Origin: Flavisolibacter nicotianae
GTDB taxonomy: Bacteria > Bacteroidota > Bacteroidia > Chitinophagales > Chitinophagaceae
Direction of reading: 5' to 3'
Length of the DNA: 64,000 nucleotides
NCBI RefSeq assembly: GCF_003628535.1
Contig: NZ_RBCI01000013.1
Span: 62,001 to 126,000 of the forward strand
Position 1 is the stretch's first letter. Every line of letters starts with the position of its first letter. The notes beneath the pieces were generated by a model, which saw nothing but the letters and a program-made list of their open reading frames with translations, made no database searches and had not been told where the DNA came from. Below are positions 25,949-35,034 of this stretch, in pieces. The position numbers and the translations under genes are program-made.

Positions 25949-26683
25949 TCAGATCACAAAGTTCAGGATCATGTTCCGGCCAAACTTGCCCCAGTTCTTC
26001 AGTACATCGTCGAGCGCCGTAATCATTTTCTTACGGTCAACTTTTTTCCCCTTGGTGGCCGGCGAAAGGTTGTTGGTGGACACGCCATTCACTTCCACCT
26101 TGGTGGCAAACCAGGTCGTATGCAGGCGGGGCACACCCACGCCCAGGATCATGCCCGGCAAACCATGAATTCCTTCCGGGCCACCGGTTACCAGAATTTC
26201 GTCCGTGTAAAACGCAAAGACGGCCAGTGTGTCGTCAATAAACCCAAGTGCCTTGCGACAGTCGTAGCCGGCGATGGTGCGAGTATCGGCCGTCAGCTTC
26301 CACCGTATTCTCAAAAGGCTGTCTTCCATCAGGAAGGTTTCTTCGAACACCGGCTTTTGCGTGATCGTTTTCCCTGCCTTGTAGTCGTTGTATACGACGT
26401 TTTTGTCGGCAATGGGCTGATACCAGCTCCGTGGATTGACCGGTGCTTCCTTGGTTTCCCGGAAAACAGACCGGGTGGTATCGCCTAAAAATTCATAGTA
26501 ATTAACGGCCTGCTCGGGCATCTGGTTTTTAAACGTCTCGTACCATTCCGGGCTAAGCTCTTTATACTGCTGCCGCACGTACACCACTTTTTCAAATTCG
26601 ATTTTCACCGTATTGTGAAAAACCTGCTGCGCCCGAGCAGCAACAGCGAAAAGAATGACGAGGAGAAGGAAGCTTTTTTTCAT
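25949..26683 (-). CDS. GLPGLI-family exported protein
   Basis: A 244-aa protein with signal peptide (1-18, MKKSFLLLVILFAVAARA) and the family hallmark near the C-terminus, here HGLPGMILGVG (about residues 173-183). The mature part is beta-rich. The family is confined to Bacteroidota, has no settled function, and is nearly always next to an outer-membrane barrel gene. Here it begins 33 bases after such a gene on the same strand. The pair is therefore a likely envelope unit, perhaps for peptide or metal handling, though this is not established. Confidence 0.9.
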   Translation of the reverse strand: MKKSFLLLVILFAVAARAQQVFHNTVKIEFEKVVYVRQQYKELSPEWYETFKNQMPEQAVNYYEFLGDTTRSVFRETKEAPVNPRSWYQPIADKNVVYNDYKAGKTITQKPVFEETFLMEDSLLRIRWKLTADTRTIAGYDCRKALGFIDDTLAVFAFYTDEILVTGGPEGIHGLPGMILGVGVPRLHTTWFATKVEVNGVSTNNLSPATKGKKVDRKKMITALDDVLKNWGKFGRNMILNFVI

Positions 26684-26716
26684 AATTCGTTTCTGTTTTA
26701 GGTAACAGGTAAAGTG

Positions 26717-29464
26717 TTATTGGTCTCCGCCCATTTTGTTGAAGCTCCATTCGAGTTTCAGCATGAAGTATTGCCCAACACGCTGAAAGCGGTCTTCCGA
26801 AATAAAGTTGCTGTTGATGGTGCGGGTATAGCCACGGTTGCTGTTCAGGATATCGTGGGCCACCAACGAGATGATGCCTGAATTGTTCTTGAATACTTTT
26901 TTGCTGAATTCCGCATTCCAGATGGTCAGGTTCGGGTTGGCATCAAACGCGGAAATCCGTTGCCGCCAGTCCAGCTCGATGTCGGAACGAAGTTCCCAGG
27001 TCTTGCCGAAATTGACGCGGCCCTGGCTTTCGCCGCCATAAGTGAAGTAGTCCGTTTTTGCATTCTTATTCAGGCTGGAGAGCGAACGGCTATAACCGAT
27101 TTTGGGTTTGGCAAACAAGCTCCATTTTTGTTCGATCTCGTACCGAAGGCCATAGCCAAATTCAATCGTCGAGTAGGTAGTGCGGTTGGCCAGGCCATTA
27201 ATAAAATTGTTGGCCGTACCGCCATTGGCTTCTACCGAAGCGTTGTGGATCAGTTTTTTTTCACCCTCGCCCTTGTTCCATTCGCCCCAGAAATTCCAGT
27301 TATGGTTGCCGTTCACGTTCACCGGCATGGTGGTCTTTTTACCGTATTGGTCAATCGTGGTGATGTTGGTAATGGCATTGTGCGTGGTATTGTAGCTGAG
27401 CGACGTCCAGATGCCCGTTTGCTTCAGGAGCTTGTAAGAGTTATACGAGAGCCAGACGTTGTGGCGAAAGCCTACATCCAGGTTCGGGTTGCCGATCACG
27501 ATATTCAACGGGTCGTTGTTGTTGCGCAGCGGCTGTAATTGCTCCAGGTTGGGCTGAACGGTGGCGCCACGGTAATTCAGGCGGATGGAGTTATTGGGCT
27601 TGATCACATACGAGAAGCTCGACTGGGGGGTCAGGTTGAGAAAATTGTAGTGACGTTGGGTGTTGTTGTCCTTGTTCAGCAGGTTCAATGCTACGGCCGA
27701 TACGCCGGATCCAAACGAGGCCTGTATTTTTTTGGTAGCATACCGGCTGATCAGGGTGCCCGCATGCGAAAGCGCCGTCATGTCGAAATTATTGCTGAAG
27801 AGCGGGTTCAGTTGTTCGTATTTGCCGTTGTTGCCTTTTTCGTACGTGTTTCGATTCGATGTTGCCGTGTTGCGGTTGTAACTGTACTCCATCACCAGTG
27901 AAATCTTTGTGCTCAACGGTTCCGCATAGGTCAGTTTGGCGCCTATCGTTTCCGAATGTCCCTTGTTGACTTTTTGCTGATCGGAAGTTTCGGTAGAATC
28001 GGGAATGCCGTTTTTGTAAAAACGGTTGGTGTAAGCCAGTGTGCCCAACCCGTCATCATCTACCAGGTTGAAACGCAGGTTGGCGATCAGTTGACGGCCG
28101 GCTTTATTAAACAGGCGCTTGTATTGTAACGAGTTATCGTTTTGCAACCGGTTGTTTCTTCCCTCGGTTTCGCGGTCGCCGCTGTTTACCCGCAACTTTT
28201 CTTCCGAAAGCAGTTCCGTTTCCACGTTCGTGAGGTAGGTCGTCGACTTTTTTGTAAAGGCTGTAATAAAGCGCAGGGAATTGAGCGAGTCAATTTTCCA
28301 TTCCCATTTGCCGTTGTAGGCGTGTTGCTCGTTCAGGCTTCTCGACTGCGTGGTTTGGTTACTGTAGAATACCGTGTCCGGTAAAATGTTTTGCGTGATG
28401 TTGGTGCCCAGGTTGCTTGTGCCAAGGCGGTTGTACCGGTAAGAAGCATTCACACTTTGCTTTTCGCCGCTGAACTTGTTGGAATAAAGCCCGCCTGCCG
28501 AATAAGCGTCCGGCAAACCACGCAAATTCCAGTCGTTGAAGGTTTCGTCGTAGGAACCAAAACTCATATAATAACCGGAGACCTCGTCAAACTCGAAATC
28601 GTTCAGCCCCAGCTTGCGCTGGTCCTGCCAGTTGATCGAACCCGTGCTGGTGTTGCTCTTGGTGCCGTAAACGGAAAACTTTTTCCGGCCAACAAAACGG
28701 TTATACAAAAGCGTGGCATCGGTATACCTGCGGAAGTTGGACGCAACATTGAACCGCCCGAAACCGCCTTTTTTCTGGTCTTCTTTCAGTTTAATGTTGA
28801 CCGTCTTCCCATCGTTACCGTTGCTGATACCGGTGAGTTGCTGCTGGTCTGTCTTTGTATCGAATACCTGTACTTTGTCTACAGCTCTGGCCGAAATGTT
28901 CTTGGTGGCCATTGTGGGGTCATCTCCAAAAAACTCCTCCCCATCTACCAGTACCTTCTGCACCCGCTGTCCCTGCGCAGTTATCTCGCCCTTGCTGTTC
29001 ACTTGGAAGCCCGGCAGTTTTTTCAGCAGCTCTTCCACAGTGGCACCTTCCCGCACCTTAAAACTGTCGGCCACAAATTCAGTCGTGTCTCCTTTGATTC
29101 GGATGGCACCCGCACTGCGGATGATGACAGCCTGCAGCAACTGGGCCCGTTGGGTCATGGCCAGTTTTCCCACGTCTACAGGTTCTGTTTTCACCGGGAG
29201 ATCATCGGCAAAGTCGGCGAATTTGGGATAGGTCACCAGCAGGGTATATGCGCCCGGCCTGACATCGTTTAACTGGAACGAACCGGTTCTATCCGTACGG
29301 GTGAACTTGTAGAGAGTGGAGTCTTTTTGATAAAGCAGCGAAACAACCGCGTTGGAAAGAGACTTTTTTTCGGCTGTGTCGGTGACAGAGCCTTTAACGG
29401 TGGTTTGTGCGGAAAGGGTGTGTGCACAGAGCAGCACGGCGAAGGCAAAAAGCAGTCGTCTCAT
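26717..29464 (-). CDS. TonB-dependent-receptor-like outer-membrane barrel (GLPGLI partner)
   Basis: 915 aa. Signal peptide 1-20, then an N-terminal CarboxypepD_reg-like domain (about 21-100, VKGSVTDTAEKKSLSNAVVS, a common module of Bacteroidota receptors). A plug-like region follows (VREGATVEELLKKLPGFQV, GEITAQGQRVQKVLVDG, about 150-230), then a long beta barrel rich in Tyr, Asn and Arg ending in FMLKLEWSFNKM. No TonB box or SusC signature is evident, so it fits the OMP_b-brl_3 group. It is the first gene of the two-gene unit with the GLPGLI protein. Its cargo is unknown; proximity to glycogen genes may be accidental. Confidence 0.88.
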   Translation of the reverse strand: MRRLLFAFAVLLCAHTLSAQTTVKGSVTDTAEKKSLSNAVVSLLYQKDSTLYKFTRTDRTGSFQLNDVRPGAYTLLVTYPKFADFADDLPVKTEPVDVGKLAMTQRAQLLQAVIIRSAGAIRIKGDTTEFVADSFKVREGATVEELLKKLPGFQVNSKGEITAQGQRVQKVLVDGEEFFGDDPTMATKNISARAVDKVQVFDTKTDQQQLTGISNGNDGKTVNIKLKEDQKKGGFGRFNVASNFRRYTDATLLYNRFVGRKKFSVYGTKSNTSTGSINWQDQRKLGLNDFEFDEVSGYYMSFGSYDETFNDWNLRGLPDAYSAGGLYSNKFSGEKQSVNASYRYNRLGTSNLGTNITQNILPDTVFYSNQTTQSRSLNEQHAYNGKWEWKIDSLNSLRFITAFTKKSTTYLTNVETELLSEEKLRVNSGDRETEGRNNRLQNDNSLQYKRLFNKAGRQLIANLRFNLVDDDGLGTLAYTNRFYKNGIPDSTETSDQQKVNKGHSETIGAKLTYAEPLSTKISLVMEYSYNRNTATSNRNTYEKGNNGKYEQLNPLFSNNFDMTALSHAGTLISRYATKKIQASFGSGVSAVALNLLNKDNNTQRHYNFLNLTPQSSFSYVIKPNNSIRLNYRGATVQPNLEQLQPLRNNNDPLNIVIGNPNLDVGFRHNVWLSYNSYKLLKQTGIWTSLSYNTTHNAITNITTIDQYGKKTTMPVNVNGNHNWNFWGEWNKGEGEKKLIHNASVEANGGTANNFINGLANRTTYSTIEFGYGLRYEIEQKWSLFAKPKIGYSRSLSSLNKNAKTDYFTYGGESQGRVNFGKTWELRSDIELDWRQRISAFDANPNLTIWNAEFSKKVFKNNSGIISLVAHDILNSNRGYTRTINSNFISEDRFQRVGQYFMLKLEWSFNKMGGDQ

Positions 29465-29546
29465 GTGTTGGTTATTGGTAAAGCAATTTAATCGGTAAAG
29501 AGTTTTCGACTTGTTAACTTTACTTAAACGGTCAAAAATTCTTTAT

Positions 29547-31523
29547 ATGATGCAGAACGAGGGAATTTCCACAAATCAAAAAGTTAGTCGCTACGAGGAT
29601 CAGAATTTTGTGGATACCACGAAGTCAGTCTGGAACTATTCTATCCTTTACGATGACGACGTGGCCTACTTCCAGGCCGGTTCGCATTACAGTATTTACA
29701 AGAAATTCGGATCAAAGCGGCTGAGTGTTCTGGATCGGGAGGGGTATTATTTCTGTGTCTGGGCGCCCAATGCCACCCAGGTTTCCGTTATCGGCAATTT
29801 CAACGACTGGAACGCCGAATCGCATCCGTTGAATCCCCGGTGGGACAAGAGCGGCATCTGGGAAGGATTTATACCGGGCCTGAAAAAGGGCGAGTTGTAC
29901 AAATATCACATCACCGGTTTTGAAGGAAGGATTACGGTAAAGGGTGACCCGCTGGCCAATTTTTGGGAAAAACGTCCCCTCACATCCACCATCACGTGGG
30001 AATTCGATTATCAATGGGGCGATAGCAACTGGATGCAAAACCGCAAGGAGAAAAATGCGCTGGATGCGCCCTGGAGCGTGTATGAAGTGCACCTGGCAAG
30101 CTGGATGCGCCCCGACCCGGCAAACGAGGAAGAATACAATTCCTACGAATACATTACAGAGCGCCTCGTGAGCTATGTAAAAGAGTTGGGATTTACCCAC
30201 GTGGAACTTATGCCCGTGATGGAACACCCATTCGACGGAAGTTGGGGCTACCAGTGCACTGGCTATTTTGCACCGACCTCACGGTTTGGTCCACCCGAAG
30301 GCCTGATGCACATGATTGATCAACTGCACCAAAACGGGATCGGTGTTATTCTCGACTGGGTGCCGTCGCACTTCCCTTACGATGCACATGGTCTTTACAT
30401 GTTCGACGGAACGCATACCTACGAATACGCCGACATGCGCAAAGGCTTTCACCCCGACTGGAATTCGTACATCTTCAATTACAAAAGGGGAGAGGTCAAG
30501 TCCTTTCTCATCAGCAGTGCCCGTTTTTGGTTCGACCTTTTTCATATTGACGGGATTCGTGTGGACGCCGTTTCGTCTATTCTCCGGCTCGACTATTCGC
30601 GGACTGAAGGGCAATGGGAACCCAACGAATACGGTGGCAACGGCAACCTCGAAGCGATCGCATTCATCAAAGACCTGAACGAAACGATCTTCCGCGATTT
30701 TCCCGACGTACAAACCATCGCGGAGGAAGCGACCGACTGGCCAGGGATTTCAAAGCCAACATTCATGGGAGGCCTTGGTTTCGGGATGAAATGGATGATG
30801 GGCTGGATGCACGACACGCTGGACTATTTTAAGATCGATCCGTACTTCCGTTCTCATCATCAAAACAAGTTTTCGTTTAGCATGATGTATTTCTACGACG
30901 AAAACTTTATGCTCCCCCTGAGCCATGATGAAGTGGTGCACGGCAAAAGCCCCATGCTCTATAAAATGCCCGGTGATGAGTGGCAAAAATTTGCCAACCT
31001 GCGTGTGCTGTACACCTATATGTGGACCCATCCCGGCGCAAGGCTTCTTTTCATGGGCGATGAATTTGGCCAGACCAGTGAATGGAATTATAAATCGGAG
31101 CTGCAGTGGTATCTCCTCCAACACGATTCGCACAAAAAGCTGCAGGAATGTGTCAGGGAACTAAACCGTTTATTGCGACAGGAGCCGGCCTTGTATGAAT
31201 GCCAGTTCTCGCCCAACGGCTTTCAATGGGTTGACCTGAACCACCGGGATGCCTGCGTGCTGGTGTACAAGCGGATGGGGAAAACGGAAGACGACGATAT
31301 CCTGGTCGTCCTCAATACGAATCCCCTCCCCAAGGAACAGTGGCAAATCGAAGTGACAAGGCCATACAAAAAGGAAATCTTCAACAGCGACAGTGCCCAG
31401 TTCTGGGGCACGGGAAACTATTCCAACTCCAACCTGGTTTGCGAGCCGATTGGGGAAGGGGACGACAAACGGTACCGGTTGCTGGTAAATCTGCCGCCGC
31501 TGGCAGCGGTCCTGCTGAAATAA
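29547..31523 (+). CDS. glgB: 1,4-alpha-glucan branching enzyme (GH13)
   Basis: Cuts alpha-1,4 chains and rejoins them by alpha-1,6 bonds, giving branched glycogen. 658 aa from ATG 29547. An N-terminal CBM48 (about 65-155, FCVWAPNATQVSVIGNFNDW) precedes the GH13 barrel. Motifs are DWVPSHFPYDAHGL (region I), GIRVDAVSS with nucleophile Asp340, IAEEATDWP with Glu393/Glu394, and LSHDEVVHGK with Asp461. A C-terminal all-beta domain closes the protein. The upstream TTG at 29511 adds only 12 unlikely residues. Divergent from the receptor gene; the spacer has TAACTTTA (29517-29524), near the -7 consensus. Followed by a strong terminator. Confidence 0.96.
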   Translation: MMQNEGISTNQKVSRYEDQNFVDTTKSVWNYSILYDDDVAYFQAGSHYSIYKKFGSKRLSVLDREGYYFCVWAPNATQVSVIGNFNDWNAESHPLNPRWDKSGIWEGFIPGLKKGELYKYHITGFEGRITVKGDPLANFWEKRPLTSTITWEFDYQWGDSNWMQNRKEKNALDAPWSVYEVHLASWMRPDPANEEEYNSYEYITERLVSYVKELGFTHVELMPVMEHPFDGSWGYQCTGYFAPTSRFGPPEGLMHMIDQLHQNGIGVILDWVPSHFPYDAHGLYMFDGTHTYEYADMRKGFHPDWNSYIFNYKRGEVKSFLISSARFWFDLFHIDGIRVDAVSSILRLDYSRTEGQWEPNEYGGNGNLEAIAFIKDLNETIFRDFPDVQTIAEEATDWPGISKPTFMGGLGFGMKWMMGWMHDTLDYFKIDPYFRSHHQNKFSFSMMYFYDENFMLPLSHDEVVHGKSPMLYKMPGDEWQKFANLRVLYTYMWTHPGARLLFMGDEFGQTSEWNYKSELQWYLLQHDSHKKLQECVRELNRLLRQEPALYECQFSPNGFQWVDLNHRDACVLVYKRMGKTEDDDILVVLNTNPLPKEQWQIEVTRPYKKEIFNSDSAQFWGTGNYSNSNLVCEPIGEGDDKRYRLLVNLPPLAAVLLK

Positions 31524-31543
31524 GGCGTTGAAAAAATCCTGGA

Positions 31544-31580
31544 GGCCGCATACGCAAAATGCGGCCTTTTCGTTTTATTT
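31544..31580 (+). terminator. glgB terminator
   Basis: GGCCGCAT-N7-ATGCGGCC (31544-31566), then TTTTCGTTTTATTTT. It lies 20 bases after glgB and before the next gene's start. Confidence 0.9.
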
Positions 31581-31608
31581 TCGACCCGTAATCGAAAAAC
31601 ACTATCCT

Positions 31609-32637
31609 ATGCAAAAAAACCTGCTGGCTGCAGCCGCCATCTTCTTCTCTTCGGCTGCTTTTGCCCAAACCGACAGTTCCGCAATTTACCTGCAAAAAGC
31701 CCTGGACGAAAAAGCCAAAGGGCGAAGAATGGAGGTCGTCAAAGCCCTGGAGAAGGCGGAACGTTTGAACCCTAAAAATACCCAGGTTGTAAGCGAACTG
31801 GCCACGGCTTATCTGGATATTCGCCTGCTGGCCAAGGCAAAAGAAAAATTGACCCAACTGGAAAGCATGGGCGGCGCCACAGCTGCCACCTACAAGCAGT
31901 TGATGAATTTGAATTACAACATGCGGCAGTTCCCGGATGCCATCAAGTATGCCGGTTTGTTGCAGAAAGCCGATGCGGCAGAAAAGGTGGACTATATCCT
32001 GGGCCGTTCCTACTACGAAATGGAAGACTTGGCAAATGGCATCCGGTTCCTGGAAGCAGCAGCAAAGGCCGAACCGGAAAATGCTGAAATCCCGCATATC
32101 CTGGCAACCGCTTTCACCAACATGCAAAATATAAAGCAGGCCATACCGTATTTCCAGAAGGCCGTCGCGCTGGATCCAAAGAATGCCCGTTTAACTTATG
32201 AAATGGCGCTGGCTTATTATGCCATGAACGACGACCAGAATGCCCTGAAATACATGCTGGAAGCCGGTGAGAAAGGATATAAAAAAGACAACGAGTATAT
32301 GCAAAACCTGTCCACGGCCCTGATGAACGCCGGCAAGTTTGGTGAAGGTCTGGAGATGATGAAGCAAACCCTCGCCAAGCGTCCGACCGACCTTGGGTTA
32401 CTGGACATGATTGCCGAAGCCTGCTACGATGCCGGCAAATACGACGATGCCATTGGCTTCTACAACAAGATACTGGAGATCGACAATAAAAAGGCCGAAG
32501 CCATGTATATGATGGGAATGGCCTACCAGAAAAAAGGCAAGGTGGACAATGGCCGGGCCCTTTGCGACAAGGCAATTGCCATGGATCCAAGCCTGCGCAA
32601 CCTGAAAACGGAAAAGCAGATGCCGGGCGGATTTTAA
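31609..32637 (+). CDS. Exported tetratricopeptide-repeat protein
   Basis: 342 aa from ATG 31609, which gives a clear signal peptide (MQKNLLAAAAIFFSSAAFAQ); the open frame further upstream runs through the glgB terminator and is rejected. The mature protein is a row of TPR units across most of its length, with the usual W/L-G-Y-A-P pattern (for example AIPYFQKAVALDPKNARLTY and AIGFYNKILEIDNKKAEAMY). It is a periplasmic protein-protein scaffold. Its partners are unknown, and it appears monocistronic. The 275 bases downstream contain short repeat words but no gene. Confidence 0.85.
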   Translation: MQKNLLAAAAIFFSSAAFAQTDSSAIYLQKALDEKAKGRRMEVVKALEKAERLNPKNTQVVSELATAYLDIRLLAKAKEKLTQLESMGGATAATYKQLMNLNYNMRQFPDAIKYAGLLQKADAAEKVDYILGRSYYEMEDLANGIRFLEAAAKAEPENAEIPHILATAFTNMQNIKQAIPYFQKAVALDPKNARLTYEMALAYYAMNDDQNALKYMLEAGEKGYKKDNEYMQNLSTALMNAGKFGEGLEMMKQTLAKRPTDLGLLDMIAEACYDAGKYDDAIGFYNKILEIDNKKAEAMYMMGMAYQKKGKVDNGRALCDKAIAMDPSLRNLKTEKQMPGGF

Positions 32638-32912
32638 ACCAACGTCGGTTTGGTGGCCGGATGCTGGGTATCGGGGTGTTCGATATTGAGATAGTCAATA
32701 TTGGGATATTTCGCTGGTTTGTCTGCTACTACATAAATGCAAGATTCAATTTGAGCTGAATGAGACTGTTTCTCACAGATGGCACAGAAAGCACAGATAA
32801 ATATCCTGCGTTCATCCGTGCGGTCTGTGAGAAATATTGTCGCTCTGTGATAAAACAGCAAAGCCCCGCCATTGCAGGGCTTCACCGGGTGGGGTTTCCA
32901 GCGAAACAGAGG
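32638..32912. other. Gene-free spacer with repeat words
   Basis: Contains TCGATATTGAGATAGTCAAT/ATTGGGATATT words (32678-32705) and CACAGATGGCACAGAAAGCA (32773-32792), then the terminator at 32850-32882. No gene seen. Confidence 0.5.
32850..32882 (-). terminator. Terminator of the thioredoxin-family gene
   Basis: AAGCCC...GGGCTT with inner GC/GC pairs (32861-32882), then TGCTGTTTTATC on the minus strand. Confidence 0.7.
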
Positions 32913-33581
32913 TTAGCGAATGCGTTTAATGCCACAGCCGACTGAACGCGTTGTGTTGACACTAACTTCTTTGCCGGCAAGCATCTCTTCTATGGCGATG
33001 CGTAGGTGTTTGCGGGTAACAGTGGATTCGTCGGGGTTGTCGTCGATGGCACCCCGGTAAACCAGTTTGCCTTCCTTATTAAAGAGATAATTTTCCGGTG
33101 TGCGGGTAGCGCCGAAGACGTCGGCCAGTCTGTTCTTTTCATCCACAACATAAGGCCATTGGTAACCCTGCTCCGCAGCGTATCGCTGCATGGCTTCGAA
33201 GGAGTCGTCGCCGTCACGTTCAGCAGCATTGGCGTTGACCAGGATGACACCAATCTCGTTCGAAAGGGCAAGTTTCGCGATCTCCTTGGTGCGTTGCTGG
33301 TTTCGTCGCACATAAGGACAGGTATTGCAGCTAAACATCACCAGCAGCCCGTTCTTTTTTACCGACTCTTTCAGGGTGAATTCTTTTCCGCCTACATCTT
33401 TCATGGGCGGGTCTGCATTCGGGATATCGGCCCCGATCGGCAACTGCGTAGGTAGGGCAAACGCAAAAAGCGGTAAGGCCAGGAAGAGGTACCTATTTTC
33501 ATAACCAGGCGTTTTCGTAAGGTTCCGAAACTTTTTGGTGTTCCTTCCACCGCCTGTCTGGCTGTAACCAGGATTCATCAA
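32913..33581 (-). CDS. Exported thioredoxin/AhpC-TSA family protein, start uncertain
   Basis: 222 aa as an open frame. The core is a redoxin fold: MKDVGGKEFTLKESV, then GLLVMFSCNTCPYVRRNQQR with a C-x-x-C (CNTC), then GVILVNANAAERDGDDSFEAM and a cis-Pro-like ATRTPENYLF. This matches the thioredoxin-family proteins common in Bacteroidota, likely a periplasmic thiol peroxidase or oxidoreductase. The hydrophobic stretch NRYLFLALPLFAFALP looks like a signal peptide but has about 28 residues before it and no in-frame ATG nearby. An ATG-AAA-ATA in the next frame at 33502 would start a perfect signal peptide after a one-base shift. This may be a frameshift, a sequence error or an unusual start. Confidence 0.78.
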   Translation of the reverse strand: MMNPGYSQTGGGRNTKKFRNLTKTPGYENRYLFLALPLFAFALPTQLPIGADIPNADPPMKDVGGKEFTLKESVKKNGLLVMFSCNTCPYVRRNQQRTKEIAKLALSNEIGVILVNANAAERDGDDSFEAMQRYAAEQGYQWPYVVDEKNRLADVFGATRTPENYLFNKEGKLVYRGAIDDNPDESTVTRKHLRIAIEEMLAGKEVSVNTTRSVGCGIKRIR

Positions 33582-33605
33582 AACAGCAGTACAAAAATTT
33601 GCTGC

Positions 33606-34631
33606 TTACCGGGCCTGTGCCGCCTCTATCCGCTTTTTGTCTTCTTCCCTGTAGACATTCGCTTTTTTGACATGCTCTTCAAATGTCGAACTGAACAGGT
33701 GCCCGTTCAGCCGGCTGTTGGCAACGAAATAGAGATAGGGGGTTTGGGCAGGGTTCAGAACCGCATCGATGGTGATCTTGGAGGGTGTGCAGATCGGGCC
33801 CGGTGGCAGCCCTTTATTTTGATAGGTGTTGTAAGGAGAAGCAACATGGAGAATCGGCCCTGCGATCCGTTTCAGCGCAAACTCACGGGTGGCAAATTTG
33901 AGGGTAGGGTCGGCCTGCAGCGGCATTCCTTTTTTCAGCCGGTTCAGGTATACGCTGGCCACCGTGTCTTTTTCCTTGTTGTTGGTTGTTTCTTCTTCGA
34001 TGATCGATGCAAGGATATAGGCTTCTTTTGGCGTAAGGCCGATCGCTTCGGCTTTTGTTTTTCGGTCCTGGTTCCAGAATTTTTTTGCCTCCGCATGGAT
34101 CTTCCGGTACACCGCCGAAGGCGTGGTATTCCAGAAGTAGGTATAGGTATCCGGGATAACATTCCACAATGCCGATGCCGTATCCGCCCCATATCTCTGC
34201 AATGTGTCGGAATTGTTGAGAAAGCTGATCATCTGCGACGAGTCAAATTCGAAACGGGCACCGGTAAACCGGGCAAAGTCTTCTTTGGTGCGCAACTTGG
34301 TGATCACCAAATTAACCGGTGTTTGCCGGCCGTTTCGCAGCATGCGGGCAATGGTCAGCAGGCTCGTGCCTTTTTTGATCTCGTACTTGCCCGGCTTGAT
34401 GGCGGTCCAGTAATTCAGCCGGCTGGCAAGAAATTCAAACGCCGTTTTGTTGGAGACGAGTTTGTTTTTCTCGATAGAGTCCAACACCGCCTGTTTGGTG
34501 GCGGCATCAGAGCGGATATAGAGATATTCTTTTTGTGCGGAAAAGCCTGTGCCGGGACCGAGGAAAATCCAGCCGGCAACTGCAGCTGCCAGCAAAACCA
34601 AAAGAAGTCCGATCAAAAGAATCTTTTTCAT
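33606..34631 (-). CDS. mltG: Endolytic murein transglycosylase MltG (YceG family)
   Basis: Cleaves nascent glycan strands and so helps end peptidoglycan synthesis. 341 aa with one N-terminal membrane anchor (about 3-25). A LysM-like region follows (IKKGTSLLTIARML, about 87-100) and then the YceG catalytic core with EAYILASIIEEETTN holding the catalytic Glu and the PLQADPTLKF and PGPICTPS motifs. ATG at 34631 is preferred; the alternative upstream start is TTG. It lies 67 bases downstream of secG on the same strand, but a strong hairpin terminator lies between, so it probably has its own promoter. Confidence 0.94.
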   Translation of the reverse strand: MKKILLIGLLLVLLAAAVAGWIFLGPGTGFSAQKEYLYIRSDAATKQAVLDSIEKNKLVSNKTAFEFLASRLNYWTAIKPGKYEIKKGTSLLTIARMLRNGRQTPVNLVITKLRTKEDFARFTGARFEFDSSQMISFLNNSDTLQRYGADTASALWNVIPDTYTYFWNTTPSAVYRKIHAEAKKFWNQDRKTKAEAIGLTPKEAYILASIIEEETTNNKEKDTVASVYLNRLKKGMPLQADPTLKFATREFALKRIAGPILHVASPYNTYQNKGLPPGPICTPSKITIDAVLNPAQTPYLYFVANSRLNGHLFSSTFEEHVKKANVYREEDKKRIEAAQAR

Positions 34632-34642
34632 ACCGTTCAAAG

Positions 34643-34674
34643 TAACAAAAAACCCTGCCGTAAGAGGCAGGGTT
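34643..34674 (-). terminator. secG-operon terminator
   Basis: AACCCTGCC/GGCAGGGTT (34651-34659, 34666-34674), then TTTTTTG on the minus strand. It separates secG from mltG. Confidence 0.85.
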
Positions 34675-34698
34675 TCCGGAAATATCGTGAAGGAAAAC

Positions 34699-35034
34699 TT
34701 ACTTGGCTGGTTGTTGCGCAGGTGCCGGTTGCGGGTTCTGCACAGGAGCTGTCTGCTGCGTGTTGGTTACGCCGCTACCCAGGTTGTCGGCACGATTGAT
34801 GCTGCGGCCACCGGCAATAAACAAGGTAGAAGCGATACAAAGAATGGCAATAACACCGGCAAAAATCCAGGTGCCTTTTTCCAAAACGTCGGTGGTTTGT
34901 TTCACACCCATAAACTGGTTGCTGAAACCGGCAATATTCCCGGCCAGGCCACCGCCCTTGGGATTTTGCACCAATACGATCAGGGTCAGCACAACACAGG
35001 CAAGGATAATCAGAATGATAAATAAGGTGGTCAT
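34699..35034 (-). CDS. secG: Preprotein translocase subunit SecG
   Basis: 111 aa, two membrane helices (about 3-22 and 55-74) joined by the conserved loop VLVQNPKGGGLAGNIAG, which defines SecG. It forms part of the SecYEG channel. The C-terminal tail (about 85-111) is a low-complexity Gln/Pro/Ala extension (TAPVQNPQPAPAQQPAK) common in Bacteroidota SecG. Its start overlaps the stop of the upstream gene by 4 bases (35031-35034), so translation is coupled. It is the last gene of the minus-strand run that begins with miaB. Confidence 0.95.
   Translation of the reverse strand: MTTLFIILIILACVVLTLIVLVQNPKGGGLAGNIAGFSNQFMGVKQTTDVLEKGTWIFAGVIAILCIASTLFIAGGRSINRADNLGSGVTNTQQTAPVQNPQPAPAQQPAK

Noticed and set aside
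26717-29464. SusC-type receptor of a polysaccharide utilisation locus
   Set aside because: No SusD neighbour and no SusC signature; the GLPGLI partner points to the other barrel group.
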